Of a DNA stretch of 12,231 nt, positions 1-7,737 are shown one piece after another. Below the pieces are notes generated by a model. That model did no database searches. It was not told where the DNA came from and saw nothing but the letters and a program-made list of their open reading frames with translations. The stretch's first letter is position 1. Every line of letters begins with the position of its first letter. Source of the stretch: Actinomycetota bacterium (GTDB lineage Bacteria > Actinomycetota > Actinomycetes > Nanopelagicales > Nanopelagicaceae); assembly GCA_005793655.1 (NCBI GenBank), contig SXRC01000070.1, positions 1-12,231 on the forward strand. The letters are read 5' to 3'. Made by a program: the position numbers and the translations under genes.

Positions 1-60
1 ATCACCAACAGTTGGGTTGATCTGGGCAAGTGCGATTCTGATCTGTCCGGTCTGGCTCAC
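1..60 (-). CDS. nadE: NAD+ synthetase, glutamine-dependent (5' part only)
   Basis: Only the first 20 codons lie in the window; the gene runs off the left edge. The reverse complement begins GTG and contains RIALAQINPTVGD. That is the highly conserved start of the nitrilase-type glutaminase domain of two-domain NadE, which makes NAD+ from deamido-NAD using glutamine nitrogen and ATP. The start is fixed closely, because an in-frame TGA lies one codon upstream of the GTG. A GAGG about 12 nt upstream is a weak, rather distant Shine-Dalgarno. The gene is divergent from panB, with 108 nt between the two starts. Identification rests on a short but distinctive motif; nothing can be said about the synthetase domain. 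Confidence 0.85.
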   Translation of the reverse strand, partial: MSQTGQIRIALAQINPTVGD

Positions 61-168
61 TTTTCAAGAGTACCTCAGGTGGTGGGATCTTGGCAGTTAA
101 GTTAAACTCATCCCTACCTAGCAAAGACAGGGACCTTATTTTTAGGCCTTGATCTAAAAGGAGTAAGA
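61..168. promoter_or_regulatory. Divergent intergenic region between nadE and panB
   Basis: This 108-nt gap must carry the start signals of both divergent genes. TAAACT at 103-108 fits the TANNNT pattern of a -10 box for panB, without a good -35. It sits inside an A+T-rich core with the small palindrome TTAAGTTAA (97-105), which could serve either direction. AAGGAG at 158-163 is a strong Shine-Dalgarno for panB. I see no riboswitch-like fold. Confidence 0.35.
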
Positions 169-978
169 ATGAGCAATGCTCAAAGTGTGAGAATCTCGAC
201 TGCAGATTTAGCTGCCAAAAAACGATCGGGTGAGAGATTTGCGATGCTGACCTGCTATGAGCAGATCACTGCAGAGATTTTTGATGGTGCAAATATTCCA
301 GTTTTATTGGTGGGCGACTCTGCTGGTAATAATTTCTTTGGCTTTGAAAACACAATTCCAGTAACGGTTGATGAGTTGATTCCAATGGCTCGGGCGGTGG
401 TTAATTCAAGTAGCAAAGCGATGGTGGTAGCAGATCTGCCATTTGGCTCATATGAGGCATCCCCAGAGCAAGCATTAAGTACCGGGATAAGATTTTTTAA
501 AGAGGCGAAGGTTGGCGCAGTAAAACTTGAGGGTGGTGCGAAAGTGGTGCCACAGATTGAGAAGTTAATCGCAGCTGGCATTCCAGTGATGGGACATCTT
601 GGTCTGACCCCGCAATCAGTCCACACCCTTGGCGGCTTTAAGGTGCAAGGACGAGGTGATGATGGGCAAGTAATCATTAATGATGCCAAAGCATTGGTAG
701 CGGCTGGAGTTTTTGCCATCGTATTGGAGGCAATTCCTGCGCAACTGGCGAAGCAGATAACCACCGCTATCTCTATTCCTACCATTGGCATTGGCGCTGG
801 CGTTGATTGCGATGGCCAGGTTTTAGTGTGGACAGATCTAATGGGATTAACCGCCAAGATGCCAAAACTTGCTAAGGCCTACCGAAATATGCGCAAAGAG
901 ATGAGTGATGCGGTGAGTGAGTTTGCCGAAGATGTAGCAGCGGGTAGATTTCCCACTGCAGAACAAAGCTTTAACTAA
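169..978 (+). CDS. panB: 3-methyl-2-oxobutanoate hydroxymethyltransferase
   Basis: Cytoplasmic enzyme that transfers a hydroxymethyl group from 5,10-methylene-tetrahydrofolate to 2-oxoisovalerate, giving ketopantoate for pantothenate and CoA. Its 269 residues match the usual family length and a TIM-barrel fold. Diagnostic stretches are LLVGDSAG (47-54), VVADLPFGSY (86-95), VKLEGG (118-123), GHLGLTPQSV (142-151) and IGIGAG (206-211). By family alignment, the Mg2+ ligands would be Asp50, Asp89 and Glu121, and the catalytic acid Glu187; all are present. ATG at 169 is supported by AAGGAG five bases upstream. An MFS exporter starts 22 nt after the stop and may be co-transcribed. No anomaly seen. 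Confidence 0.96.
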   Translation: MSNAQSVRISTADLAAKKRSGERFAMLTCYEQITAEIFDGANIPVLLVGDSAGNNFFGFENTIPVTVDELIPMARAVVNSSSKAMVVADLPFGSYEASPEQALSTGIRFFKEAKVGAVKLEGGAKVVPQIEKLIAAGIPVMGHLGLTPQSVHTLGGFKVQGRGDDGQVIINDAKALVAAGVFAIVLEAIPAQLAKQITTAISIPTIGIGAGVDCDGQVLVWTDLMGLTAKMPKLAKAYRNMRKEMSDAVSEFAEDVAAGRFPTAEQSFN

Positions 979-1000
979 TCAAATATCTGCTGGGGGGCTT

Positions 1001-2272
1001 TTGAAAGCAAATCTGGCAATAGATTTTTCACCCCTGAAGCGGTATCCAGATTTTCGCCGGCTATGGCTCTCTGGATTAATTACCTACTTTGGTTCCATGT
1101 TCACCTATGTGGCTCTGCCCTTTCAGGTAAAGGAGCTAACTAACTCCTATCTAGCAGTTGGTTTGATTGGTTTGGTGGAGATTATTCCACTGGTAGTTTT
1201 TGGTCTCTACGGCGGGGTGTTGGCAGATCATATGGATCGCAAAAAAATGATCTGGGCAACAGAGTTTGCCTCATTATTTTTATCTGCAATATTGTTAATT
1301 AACGCTCTACTACCAGAGCCAAAATTAGCCCTGATCTATATTGTGGCCGCACTCTTTTCAGCAGTTGATGGTTTACAGCGACCTAGTGCGGATGCAATTC
1401 TGCCCAGATTAGTTGAACATAAAGATCTACCAGCAGCCAGTGCGTTAATGAGTTTGCGCTGGCAGATTGGCATGGTGGCTGGGCCAGCATTAGCTGGAGT
1501 TTTAATCTCAGTAGCAGGGGTGCCTGCTGGGTACATCTTGGACATTCTTACCTACTTTTTATCCTTAGCAATATTGATCCGAGTTAGAAGTGTGCCGCCA
1601 ATTGAGGTCAATGAAAAACCAGCATTTTCTAGTTTGGTGGCAGGGGTTAAATACGCCACCAGCCGCAAGGATTTAATGGGTACTTATCTAGTAGATCTTT
1701 CTGCAATGTTTTTTGCAATGCCAACTGCGCTATTTCCGTTTTGGGCAGATCAGGTAAATGCACCATGGGCGCTTGGTTTCTTCTACGCCGCCGGCACTAT
1801 CGGTTCATTGCTAGTAACAGTGACTAGTGGTTGGGTTAAAAGCTATACCAAACATGGCCGGGCAATATTTTTAGCAGCCCTTGGGTGGGGGGTAGCAATT
1901 ACCTTGGCTGGATTGGCAAATAATCTGGCACTGATTTTGCTTTTTCTAATCTTGGCTGGTGCCTCCGACATGGTCTCGGCGCTATTTCGCTCAGTTCTTT
2001 GGAATCAATCCATTCCAGATGAGTTTCGTGGCAGATTAGCTGGTGTTGAACTTATCTCTTACTCAGTTGGACCATTAGGTGGGCAAACTCGCGCTGGTTT
2101 TACCGCCGAACGCACCTCACTTCGCACCTCAGTGGTCTCAGGTGGCTTACTTTGCATTGGTTTTGTCTGTTTTTTCACCGCATTACTGCCAGATTTTCGA
2201 AAATATGACAGCAAAAGTAATAAATTTGCAATTTCAGAGGCAAAAAAACGAAAAACTGCACCAAATAATTAA
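1001..2272 (+). CDS. MFS transporter, MFS_3/EntS-like exporter family
   Basis: Predicted 12-helix inner-membrane carrier of 423 residues. Family signs are the motif-A-like loop GGVLADHMDRKK (71-82), the DGLQRPSADAILPRLV stretch (123-138) typical of the MFS_3 branch, and IPDEFRGRLAG (338-348) in the later cytoplasmic loop. The end is a charged Lys-rich cytoplasmic tail (about 400-423). Relatives export siderophores, macrolides or other small molecules; the substrate here cannot be told from sequence. The start is TTG at 1001, behind a G-run (992-997) that is a poor but usable Shine-Dalgarno. No better start precedes the first helix. It lies 22 nt downstream of panB on the same strand, so it may share that transcript, though no functional link to pantothenate is evident. 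Confidence 0.85.
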   Translation: MKANLAIDFSPLKRYPDFRRLWLSGLITYFGSMFTYVALPFQVKELTNSYLAVGLIGLVEIIPLVVFGLYGGVLADHMDRKKMIWATEFASLFLSAILLINALLPEPKLALIYIVAALFSAVDGLQRPSADAILPRLVEHKDLPAASALMSLRWQIGMVAGPALAGVLISVAGVPAGYILDILTYFLSLAILIRVRSVPPIEVNEKPAFSSLVAGVKYATSRKDLMGTYLVDLSAMFFAMPTALFPFWADQVNAPWALGFFYAAGTIGSLLVTVTSGWVKSYTKHGRAIFLAALGWGVAITLAGLANNLALILLFLILAGASDMVSALFRSVLWNQSIPDEFRGRLAGVELISYSVGPLGGQTRAGFTAERTSLRTSVVSGGLLCIGFVCFFTALLPDFRKYDSKSNKFAISEAKKRKTAPNN

Positions 2273-2416
2273 CTCATCAGTATTTTTATCAAATTATGAG
2301 CAATAAACTCCATAATTTTTTTGAAAAACTGACATCAAATCCAATTAAACAAAGTTGCGACACGCTCCATATTTTTTGCCAAATGAGTGGATTCTTTTCC
2401 CATTTAGTGCCACGCT

Positions 2417-2422
2417 TATCCT
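2417..2422 (+). promoter_or_regulatory. Candidate -10 box for the basic repeat protein gene
   Basis: TATCCT fits TANNNT. A transcript would start near 2429-2430, exactly at the base of the leader hairpin at 2430-2450. No convincing -35 hexamer is seen at 16-18 bp. The rest of the 197-nt gap after the MFS gene is A+T-rich and otherwise featureless to me. Confidence 0.35.
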
Positions 2423-2429
2423 TGAAACA

Positions 2430-2450
2430 GGTTCGGTGACGGATCGAACC
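2430..2450 (+). promoter_or_regulatory. Leader hairpin before the basic repeat protein gene
   Basis: Arms GGTTCG (2430-2435) and CGAACC (2445-2450) form a perfect 6-bp stem with a 9-nt loop. The hairpin ends ten bases before the ATAGGAG Shine-Dalgarno (2457-2463), so it would sit at or near the 5' end of the mRNA. It could stabilise the message or influence ribosome access; that role is inference. Confidence 0.5.
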
Positions 2451-2469
2451 ACTTTGATAGGAGAAATAC

Positions 2470-2655
2470 GTGGCTAAACGCCGTAGAAAAGCAGCAAAAG
2501 CTGCACCAAAGCGTCGTCGTCGTAAGGCAGCAAAAGCTGCTCCAAAGCGTCGTCGTCGTAAGAAGGCAGCTAAGTCTGCTCCAAAGCGTCGTCGTCGTCG
2601 TAAGAAGGCAGCTAAGTCTGCTCCAAAGCGTCGTCGTCGTCGTAAGAAGGCGTAA
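2470..2655 (+). CDS. Histone H1-like Lys/Arg-rich repeat protein
   Basis: A 61-residue protein made of only six residue types: 21 Arg, 17 Lys, 16 Ala, 4 Pro, 2 Ser and the initiator Met. It has no acidic or aromatic residue, so it is extremely basic. After a short MAKRRR head come four tandem units of the form KAAK(A/S)APKRRRR, growing from 12 to 13 to 14 to 14 residues. This resembles the AKP-type C-terminal tails of histone H1 and of bacterial H1-like and HupB proteins. Binding of DNA or RNA and nucleoid compaction is the likely role, by composition only. The start is GTG at 2470, six bases after GGAG (2460-2463). Arginine is almost always CGT, which together with the good Shine-Dalgarno and tight terminator suggests strong expression. 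It is a monocistronic unit. Confidence 0.85.
   Translation: MAKRRRKAAKAAPKRRRRKAAKAAPKRRRRKKAAKSAPKRRRRRKKAAKSAPKRRRRRKKA
2488..2646 (+). repeat. Four in-frame tandem repeats inside the H1-like gene
   Basis: Units span 2488-2523 (36 nt), 2524-2562 (39), 2563-2604 (42) and 2605-2646 (42). The last two are identical in nucleotide sequence. The length differences come from added CGT or AAG codons. The perfect identity of the terminal pair implies recent duplication or slippage, so copy number may vary between strains. Confidence 0.9.
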
Positions 2656-2670
2656 CGAACAATCTTTACT

Positions 2671-2704
2671 AAAAAACCCCGCCAGTCAAATGGCGGGGTT
2701 TTTT
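2671..2704 (+). terminator. Intrinsic terminator of the H1-like gene
   Basis: CCCCGCCA (2677-2684) pairs perfectly with TGGCGGGG (2691-2698) around a 6-nt loop. It is flanked by six A upstream and six T downstream. It lies 15 nt after the stop codon. The symmetric A and T runs mean it could also stop transcription from the other strand. Confidence 0.95.
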
Positions 2705-2731
2705 ATTGCCAATAATTAATTAAAGAAAAGA

Positions 2732-2737
2732 TAGGCT
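2732..2737 (+). promoter_or_regulatory. Candidate -10 box for a leaderless M13 peptidase mRNA
   Basis: TAGGCT fits TANNNT and ends nine bases before the ATG at 2747. Transcription would therefore begin at or within a base or two of the start codon. No Shine-Dalgarno precedes this ATG, which agrees with a leaderless message, common in actinobacteria. No clear -35 is seen. Confidence 0.5.
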
Positions 2738-2746
2738 AACCCCCTT

Positions 2747-4705
2747 ATGCGAAGTGGCTTAGATCTTAAACATATTGATCCAACCATCCGCCCCCAAGAT
2801 GATCTATTTCGATTTATGAATGGCACCTGGCTCAAGGAGGCAAAGATCCCAGAGGATCGGGCCAGCGATGGTGCTTTTTATCAGCTTTTTGAAGCGGCTG
2901 AAAAACAGGTTAAGCAGATAATTCTTGACCAAGCAAATAGCAAAGCTCCTAATGGCAGTATTGCCCAGAAAATTGGCGATTTATATAACACCTATATGGA
3001 TGAGGAGCAGATTGAAAAAGATGGCCTCACCCCGATTGCCAAAGATCTAGCAGCTGCGCAAAGATTTAAAACTAAAACAGAGTTTTTTGAATTACTTGGC
3101 AGATTTGAATTAGAGGGATTGTCTGGTCTGTTCTACTCCTATGTATCAACTGATGACAAGGACTCATCAAAAAACATTTTATATGTTGGTCAATCTGCTC
3201 TCTCACTACCGGATGAGGCTTACTATCGAGAGGAGCAGTATGCAGATATCAGAGCCGCCTTTATCGCACATGTAAAAAAGATGTTTGAACTTGCTGGGAT
3301 TGATCAGGCGCAGCAGCGAGCTGATGATCTATTGGCACTTGAAACCCAGATCGCATCTCATCATTGGGATCAAGTGAAGGATCGAGACGCGATCCTTACC
3401 TACAACAAGATGAGCTTTGCTCAGCTAAGTAAAATTACCCCAGCCTTTAATTGGCCAATCTGGATTGAAAGATCACAAACCCCACCTGCGGTATTGGCAG
3501 AGTTAATCATTCGCCAGCCCTCCTACTTTTCGGGTCTAGATAAATTATTGGCAGATTTTGATCTAGAAAAATGGCGCACCTGGCTCACCTGGCATCTTTT
3601 ATCTGGTGCAAGTCCATATTTAAGCTCAGCCTTTGTCAACGAGAACTTTGCATTTTACGCAACTACCTTATCTGGCATACCAAAGTTAAAAGAGCGGTGG
3701 AAGCGCGGTGTGGGCTTAGTTGAAGGGGCGATCGGGGAGGCGGTAGGTGAGATTTATGTCCAGCGCCATTTTGGTGCATCCGCCAAGGAGCGAATGGTTG
3801 ATTTAGTAAAGAATCTAATTCAGGCATACCGCATTAGCATCCAATCTTTAGATTGGATGAGTCAGGAAACAAAAGAAAAAGCCTTTGTTAAGTTGGAAAA
3901 GTTCACCCCCAAGATTGGCTACCCAGATAAGTGGCGGGATTACACAAAGTTAACCATTATCAAAGGTGATCTGCTGGGAAATCTTGAGCGGATAGCAAAA
4001 TTCTCTACCGATTATGAGTACGCCAAGATTGGCAAACCAGTTGATAAAACTGAATGGCATATGACCCCACAAACAGTAAATGCTTATTACAACCCAGGGA
4101 TGAATGAAATTGTCTTCCCAGCTGGCATATTGCAGCCACCGTTTTTTGATGTGCTGGCTGAAGATGATGCTGCAAATTACGGTGGGATTGGGGCGGTAAT
4201 TGGTCATGAAATCGGCCATGGCTTTGATGATCAAGGCTCCAAATATGATGGTGATGGCAACTTAGTAAATTGGTGGAATGATAAAGATCGAAGTGAGTTT
4301 GAAAAGCGAACTAGCAAATTAATTGATCAGTACAATCAACTATCACCTGCAGCAGCCCCTGATGTGAAGGTCAATGGCGCATTGACAGTGGGTGAAAATA
4401 TTGGCGATCTTGGTGGGCTCACAATTGCTTACAAAGCTTATGAGATCTCATTGAAGGGTGCTAAGCCACCAGAAATTGATGGTTACAGTGGATTTCAAAG
4501 ATTCTTTTTAGGCTGGGCCCAATCTTGGCGGGGTAAGTATCGAAGCGAAGAGGTTAAACGGCGAATTGCAACTGATCCTCACTCCCCTGATGAGTTTAGA
4601 TGTAATCAGATTGTGGCGAATCTAGATGAGTTTTATGAGGCCTTTTCAGTTGCTAGCAATGACAAACACTTTATGCCAGTTGGTGAGCGGGTAAGGATCT
4701 GGTAA
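2747..4705 (+). CDS. M13 (neprilysin/PepO/Zmp1-type) zinc endopeptidase
   Basis: A 652-residue metalloendopeptidase, full length for family M13. The zinc site is HEIGH (His487, Glu488, His491), with the third ligand Glu550 in GENIGD; Asp554 is the usual partner. Other marks are the N-terminal PQDDLFRFMNGTWL, NAYYNPGMNEIVFPAGILQPPFF just before the zinc site (given as landmarks), and a C-terminal Trp. Members cleave peptides up to roughly 40-50 residues. There is no signal peptide or membrane segment, so a cytoplasmic enzyme is likely, unless it is exported non-classically as proposed for mycobacterial Zmp1. The ATG at 2747 has no Shine-Dalgarno but matches the expected N-terminus. The stop codon touches the stop of convergent oppF, and peptide import genes follow, suggesting a role in digesting imported peptides (inference). 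Confidence 0.95.
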   Translation: MRSGLDLKHIDPTIRPQDDLFRFMNGTWLKEAKIPEDRASDGAFYQLFEAAEKQVKQIILDQANSKAPNGSIAQKIGDLYNTYMDEEQIEKDGLTPIAKDLAAAQRFKTKTEFFELLGRFELEGLSGLFYSYVSTDDKDSSKNILYVGQSALSLPDEAYYREEQYADIRAAFIAHVKKMFELAGIDQAQQRADDLLALETQIASHHWDQVKDRDAILTYNKMSFAQLSKITPAFNWPIWIERSQTPPAVLAELIIRQPSYFSGLDKLLADFDLEKWRTWLTWHLLSGASPYLSSAFVNENFAFYATTLSGIPKLKERWKRGVGLVEGAIGEAVGEIYVQRHFGASAKERMVDLVKNLIQAYRISIQSLDWMSQETKEKAFVKLEKFTPKIGYPDKWRDYTKLTIIKGDLLGNLERIAKFSTDYEYAKIGKPVDKTEWHMTPQTVNAYYNPGMNEIVFPAGILQPPFFDVLAEDDAANYGGIGAVIGHEIGHGFDDQGSKYDGDGNLVNWWNDKDRSEFEKRTSKLIDQYNQLSPAAAPDVKVNGALTVGENIGDLGGLTIAYKAYEISLKGAKPPEIDGYSGFQRFFLGWAQSWRGKYRSEEVKRRIATDPHSPDEFRCNQIVANLDEFYEAFSVASNDKHFMPVGERVRIW

Positions 4706-5680
4706 TTACTCAGGGAAGTGGCAGGCAACCTGAGATTTTCCAACAGTTAATAACTCTGGCGTCTTACTGCGGCAAACCTCTTGTACTTTCCAGCACCTGG
4801 TATTAAATACACATCCTGCAGGTGGATTAATTGGTGAAGGTAGATCTCCTTTAAGAATTATTCGCTCCCGATTTCGCTCACCCCGTGGATCTGGCTGCGG
4901 TACCGCAGATAACAAGGCTGTGGTGTAAGGATGATGAGGTGCGGTGAATAAATCCTCAGTTTTCGCTAGCTCCATTATCTTGCCCAAATACATAACCGCT
5001 ACCCGATCTGAGATGTGTTGAACAACTGATAAATCATGGGCAATAAAGACGATTGAGATGCCATCAGCCTTTTGCAGATCATCAATTAAGTTAATTACCT
5101 GAGCTTGGATAGAGACATCAAGGGCAGATACTGGCTCATCAGCCACAATTAATTTTGGTTTTAAAGCAATAGCTCTGGCAATTCCTATTCGCTGACGCTG
5201 CCCACCTGAGAACTCATGCGGATATCGGTTGTAATGCTCAGGATTTAAGCCCACTCGCTGCATTAACCCTGCAACCTCTTTTTTAACTCCACCTTCTGGT
5301 GTCACTTTTTGAATCTCAAATGGGGCAGCAATAATCTTGCCAACAGTCTGGCGTGGATTTAGGGCTGAGAATGGATCTTGAAAAATAATCTGCATCTGCG
5401 CCCGAAGTGGGGTCATCAAGCCTGGACGTAATTTAGTTATATCTTGACCTTCAAAAATAATCTCACCTGCGGTTGGTTCAATTAACTTTAGAATAGTTCT
5501 ACCAGCTGTCGTTTTGCCACACCCGGATTCACCAACTAACCCGAGCGTCTCTCCCTTCATTAAATCAAAGGAGATGCCATCTACAGCTTTAACCTGTAGC
5601 TTTTCTTTTCTAAAGCCAACATTTCTAGAGGTTGGAAAGTATTTCTGTAAATTTCTAACACTAAGTAATGGAGAACTCAT
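4706..5680 (-). CDS. oppF: Peptide ABC transporter ATP-binding protein (OppF/DppF type)
   Basis: One of the two ATPases that power the peptide importer, attached to the cytoplasmic face of OppB/OppC. It has 324 residues: Walker A GESGCGKT (50-57), Q-loop Gln101, signature FSGGQ (157-161), Walker B LIVADEP (177-183) with Asp181/Glu182, and switch His215. The C-terminal oligopeptide-family extension has HHPYTTALL (249-257) and Cys290, Cys296, Cys303, Cys320. This four-Cys tail is shared with Opp/Dpp ATPases in which an iron-sulphur cluster has been described. The ATG overlaps the oppD stop by one base (TAATG), so translation is probably coupled. It is the last gene of the cluster; no terminator is seen after its stop, which abuts the M13 stop. 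Confidence 0.93.
   Translation of the reverse strand: MSSPLLSVRNLQKYFPTSRNVGFRKEKLQVKAVDGISFDLMKGETLGLVGESGCGKTTAGRTILKLIEPTAGEIIFEGQDITKLRPGLMTPLRAQMQIIFQDPFSALNPRQTVGKIIAAPFEIQKVTPEGGVKKEVAGLMQRVGLNPEHYNRYPHEFSGGQRQRIGIARAIALKPKLIVADEPVSALDVSIQAQVINLIDDLQKADGISIVFIAHDLSVVQHISDRVAVMYLGKIMELAKTEDLFTAPHHPYTTALLSAVPQPDPRGERNRERIILKGDLPSPINPPAGCVFNTRCWKVQEVCRSKTPELLTVGKSQVACHFPE
4709..4734 (+). terminator. Weak possible terminator of the M13 gene inside oppF
   Basis: CTCAGG (4709-4714) and CCTGAG (4729-4734) pair over a 14-nt loop, followed by ATTTT. The stem is short and the T run poor. It is the only hairpin I see just past the M13 stop, and it lies within the 3' end of oppF. Confidence 0.25.
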
Positions 5681-6717
5681 TAGGTGCGAGCCCCCTTTAT
5701 CTCAGCGGTAAATAATTTATCCCGTTTTTCCTCCGGCACATGACACCTTGATTTATGAGAGTCAGAGTTTCCAAGAAGTTGGGGTCGAAGATTTTCACAG
5801 CTATTTTCATCAGCTAGAGATATGTACTCACATCTTGGGGCAAAGGCGCAGCCAATTGGTAAATTAATCAGAGATGGCGGCTGACCTGGGATTGCCTTTA
5901 ATCTCTCTGAGCCTCTACTGCCAATGCGAGGTACTGATTTTAATAATCCCAAAGTATATGGAGCGTGTGGTGAGTAGAAAATATCATCCACATTTCCTTG
6001 CTCCACAATTCTTCCGGCATACATAACATGTACTCGATCTGCCACCTGTGCTACTACGCCAAGATCATGGGTGATTAATAAAATTCCCATATTAAGATTC
6101 TTTTGAAGATCTTTTAGTAATTGCAAGATCTGGGCCTGCACCGTTACATCAAGTGCGGTAGTGGGTTCATCAGCGATTAATACTGCTGGATCATTCATCA
6201 GCGCCATTGCAATCATTACCCGCTGGCGCATACCGCCAGAGAACTGATGTGGATACTCCTTAGCCCTTACTTGTGGCTCAGGAATTCCAACTAAAGAAAG
6301 CATTTCAAGTGCTTTTTTGTTTGCCTCCTCTTTTTTGCCAGGGTGATGAACTAAATAAGCCTCCGCTAATTGTGAGCCAATCTTGTAGTAAGGATGCAGT
6401 GAAGACATGGGATCTTGAAAGATCATTGAAACTACCCGACCACGATAGCTTCGAATTTTATCTAGTGGGGCTGAAACAATATCTAAACTTTCATCCTTGT
6501 CCTTGACTAAAATTGAGCCGGTAATCTGAGTTACTTTTCGGTTGTGCAGGCCAATTACCGATAAAGATGTAACAGTTTTACCAGAGCCAGATTCACCAAC
6601 AATTGCTACCGTCTCACCTGGGGCAACTGAGATTGAAACTCCATCTACCGCCTGGACAAAACCATCATCGGTAGGGAAAGTAACCTTTAAATCTTTGATC
6701 TCAAGTAAATTTTTCAC
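5680..6717 (-). CDS. oppD: Peptide ABC transporter ATP-binding protein (OppD/DppD type)
   Basis: Partner ATPase of OppF, 345 residues. Walker A GESGSGKT (41-48), Q-loop Gln101, signature FSGGM (159-163), Walker B VLIADEP (179-185) with Asp183/Glu184, and switch His217 are all present, so it should hydrolyse ATP. The FSGGM signature and the longer helical region are typical of the D rather than the F subunit. The C-terminal tail has Cys290, Cys296, Cys307 and Cys325, again a possible [4Fe-4S] site. The start is GTG at 6717, within a 4-nt GTGA overlap with the oppB stop, which points to translational coupling. The D versus F naming follows gene order and similarity and is not proof of peptide length preference. 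Confidence 0.93.
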   Translation of the reverse strand: MKNLLEIKDLKVTFPTDDGFVQAVDGVSISVAPGETVAIVGESGSGKTVTSLSVIGLHNRKVTQITGSILVKDKDESLDIVSAPLDKIRSYRGRVVSMIFQDPMSSLHPYYKIGSQLAEAYLVHHPGKKEEANKKALEMLSLVGIPEPQVRAKEYPHQFSGGMRQRVMIAMALMNDPAVLIADEPTTALDVTVQAQILQLLKDLQKNLNMGILLITHDLGVVAQVADRVHVMYAGRIVEQGNVDDIFYSPHAPYTLGLLKSVPRIGSRGSERLKAIPGQPPSLINLPIGCAFAPRCEYISLADENSCENLRPQLLGNSDSHKSRCHVPEEKRDKLFTAEIKGART

Positions 6718-7709
6718 TTCATTCTCACTCTTGGATCTAAATATCCATAAGCAATATCTACAATTAAATTCATGGTAATCACAACTGTTGCCGCCAAAAT
6801 CGTGGTCGCAACAACTACTGAAAGATCAAACTCATATACGGCCTGCAAAGTCATACGGCCCAGACCAGCTAAATTAAATATTGACTCAGTGATGATTGCG
6901 CCCCCGATTAAGCCAGCAATATCTAGGCCAGCACTGGTGGTAATTGGCGCAAGGGCAGCACGCATAGTGTGTTTAAGAAGCACCACACGCTCACTTAATC
7001 CCTTAGCTCGAGCAGTTCTAATGTAATCCTCACCTAAGGTTTCAAGCACTGTTGCTCTTGTGAATCTGGTGTAGAAGGCGGCGTATAAAATTGCCAGAGT
7101 CAGCCAAGGCAGGATGAAATATTGGAGGTACTTCACAGGACTTTCAGTAATTGGGGTAAACCCTTCCAAACTTAACGGGACTATTTTCCACTTAATGGTC
7201 ACATAAATTAGAAAAAATAATCCAGTTACAAATGTTGGTAGGGATGTTCCTAGCAAGACAAATACTGAACTTATGGTGTCGGGGTAACGCCCTCGAAATT
7301 TAGCTGCCAGAAGTCCTAATCCCACCCCGACAGTTATCCAAATTACAAATGCCCCAATTGCTAGATTTATAGTCACAGGTAATGCCTCTGCCAACATATC
7401 TGTCACGCACATATTCTCATTAAATGAGTAACCAAAGCTTGGTGCTGGACAGGTGAACTCAGCAGATCCTGCCCCATATGTTCTTCCTAAAAATATCCCA
7501 GATAAAAACAACCAGTACTGCTGCCAAAGTGGTTTATCAAATCCTAATTTGACTCGATTTGCCTCAACGATTGCTGGTGTGCACTTTTGACCACAGGTAA
7601 GGGCTGCTGGATCAAATGGCAAAATCGAAAATACGCCATAAACAACTATTGACACTAATAAAATTGTTAAAGTTGCAAAGTAAGCACGGCGTAATATAAA
7701 TCTTGGCAA
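6714..7709 (-). CDS. oppB: Peptide ABC transporter permease (OppB/DppB type)
   Basis: Membrane permease of 331 residues. TM1 is at about 9-31, followed by a large outside loop (about 32-108), then five further helices. The coupling loop that contacts the ATPase is EDYIRTARAKGLSERVVLLK (227-246), and the C-terminus is the usual YGYLDPRVR (321-329). The outside loop carries four cysteines (39, 43, 87, 101) that could form disulphides. The start is TTG at 7709: AAGGGG lies seven bases upstream, and no ATG or GTG is in frame before TM1. A nearby ATG at 7714 is in another frame. It follows oppA after a 92-nt gap with a hairpin and a possible promoter. It overlaps oppD downstream. Confidence 0.93.
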   Translation of the reverse strand: MPRFILRRAYFATLTILLVSIVVYGVFSILPFDPAALTCGQKCTPAIVEANRVKLGFDKPLWQQYWLFLSGIFLGRTYGAGSAEFTCPAPSFGYSFNENMCVTDMLAEALPVTINLAIGAFVIWITVGVGLGLLAAKFRGRYPDTISSVFVLLGTSLPTFVTGLFFLIYVTIKWKIVPLSLEGFTPITESPVKYLQYFILPWLTLAILYAAFYTRFTRATVLETLGEDYIRTARAKGLSERVVLLKHTMRAALAPITTSAGLDIAGLIGGAIITESIFNLAGLGRMTLQAVYEFDLSVVVATTILAATVVITMNLIVDIAYGYLDPRVRMK

Positions 7710-7737
7710 TTCATTACCCCTTAATACTAATTTTTAA

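Noticed and set aside
255..857. 200-codon reading frame antisense to panB
   Set aside because: It lies wholly inside panB, reads as a low-quality Cys/Pro/Thr-rich translation with no motif, and panB is certain on the other strand.
2079..2306. Overlapping frame at the 3' end of the MFS gene, raising the question of a frameshift
   Set aside because: The main MFS frame continues through the expected C-terminal helix pattern (GPLGG, SVVSGG, final Arg-Tyr) to a normal stop, so no frameshift is needed.
2488..2646. CRISPR-like or mobile repeat array
   Set aside because: The repeats are contiguous, have no spacers, vary in length by whole codons and encode a regular basic protein.
3950..4234. Antisense frame over the M13 zinc site
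   Set aside because: A shadow of a strongly conserved coding region, with no start signal or recognisable domain.
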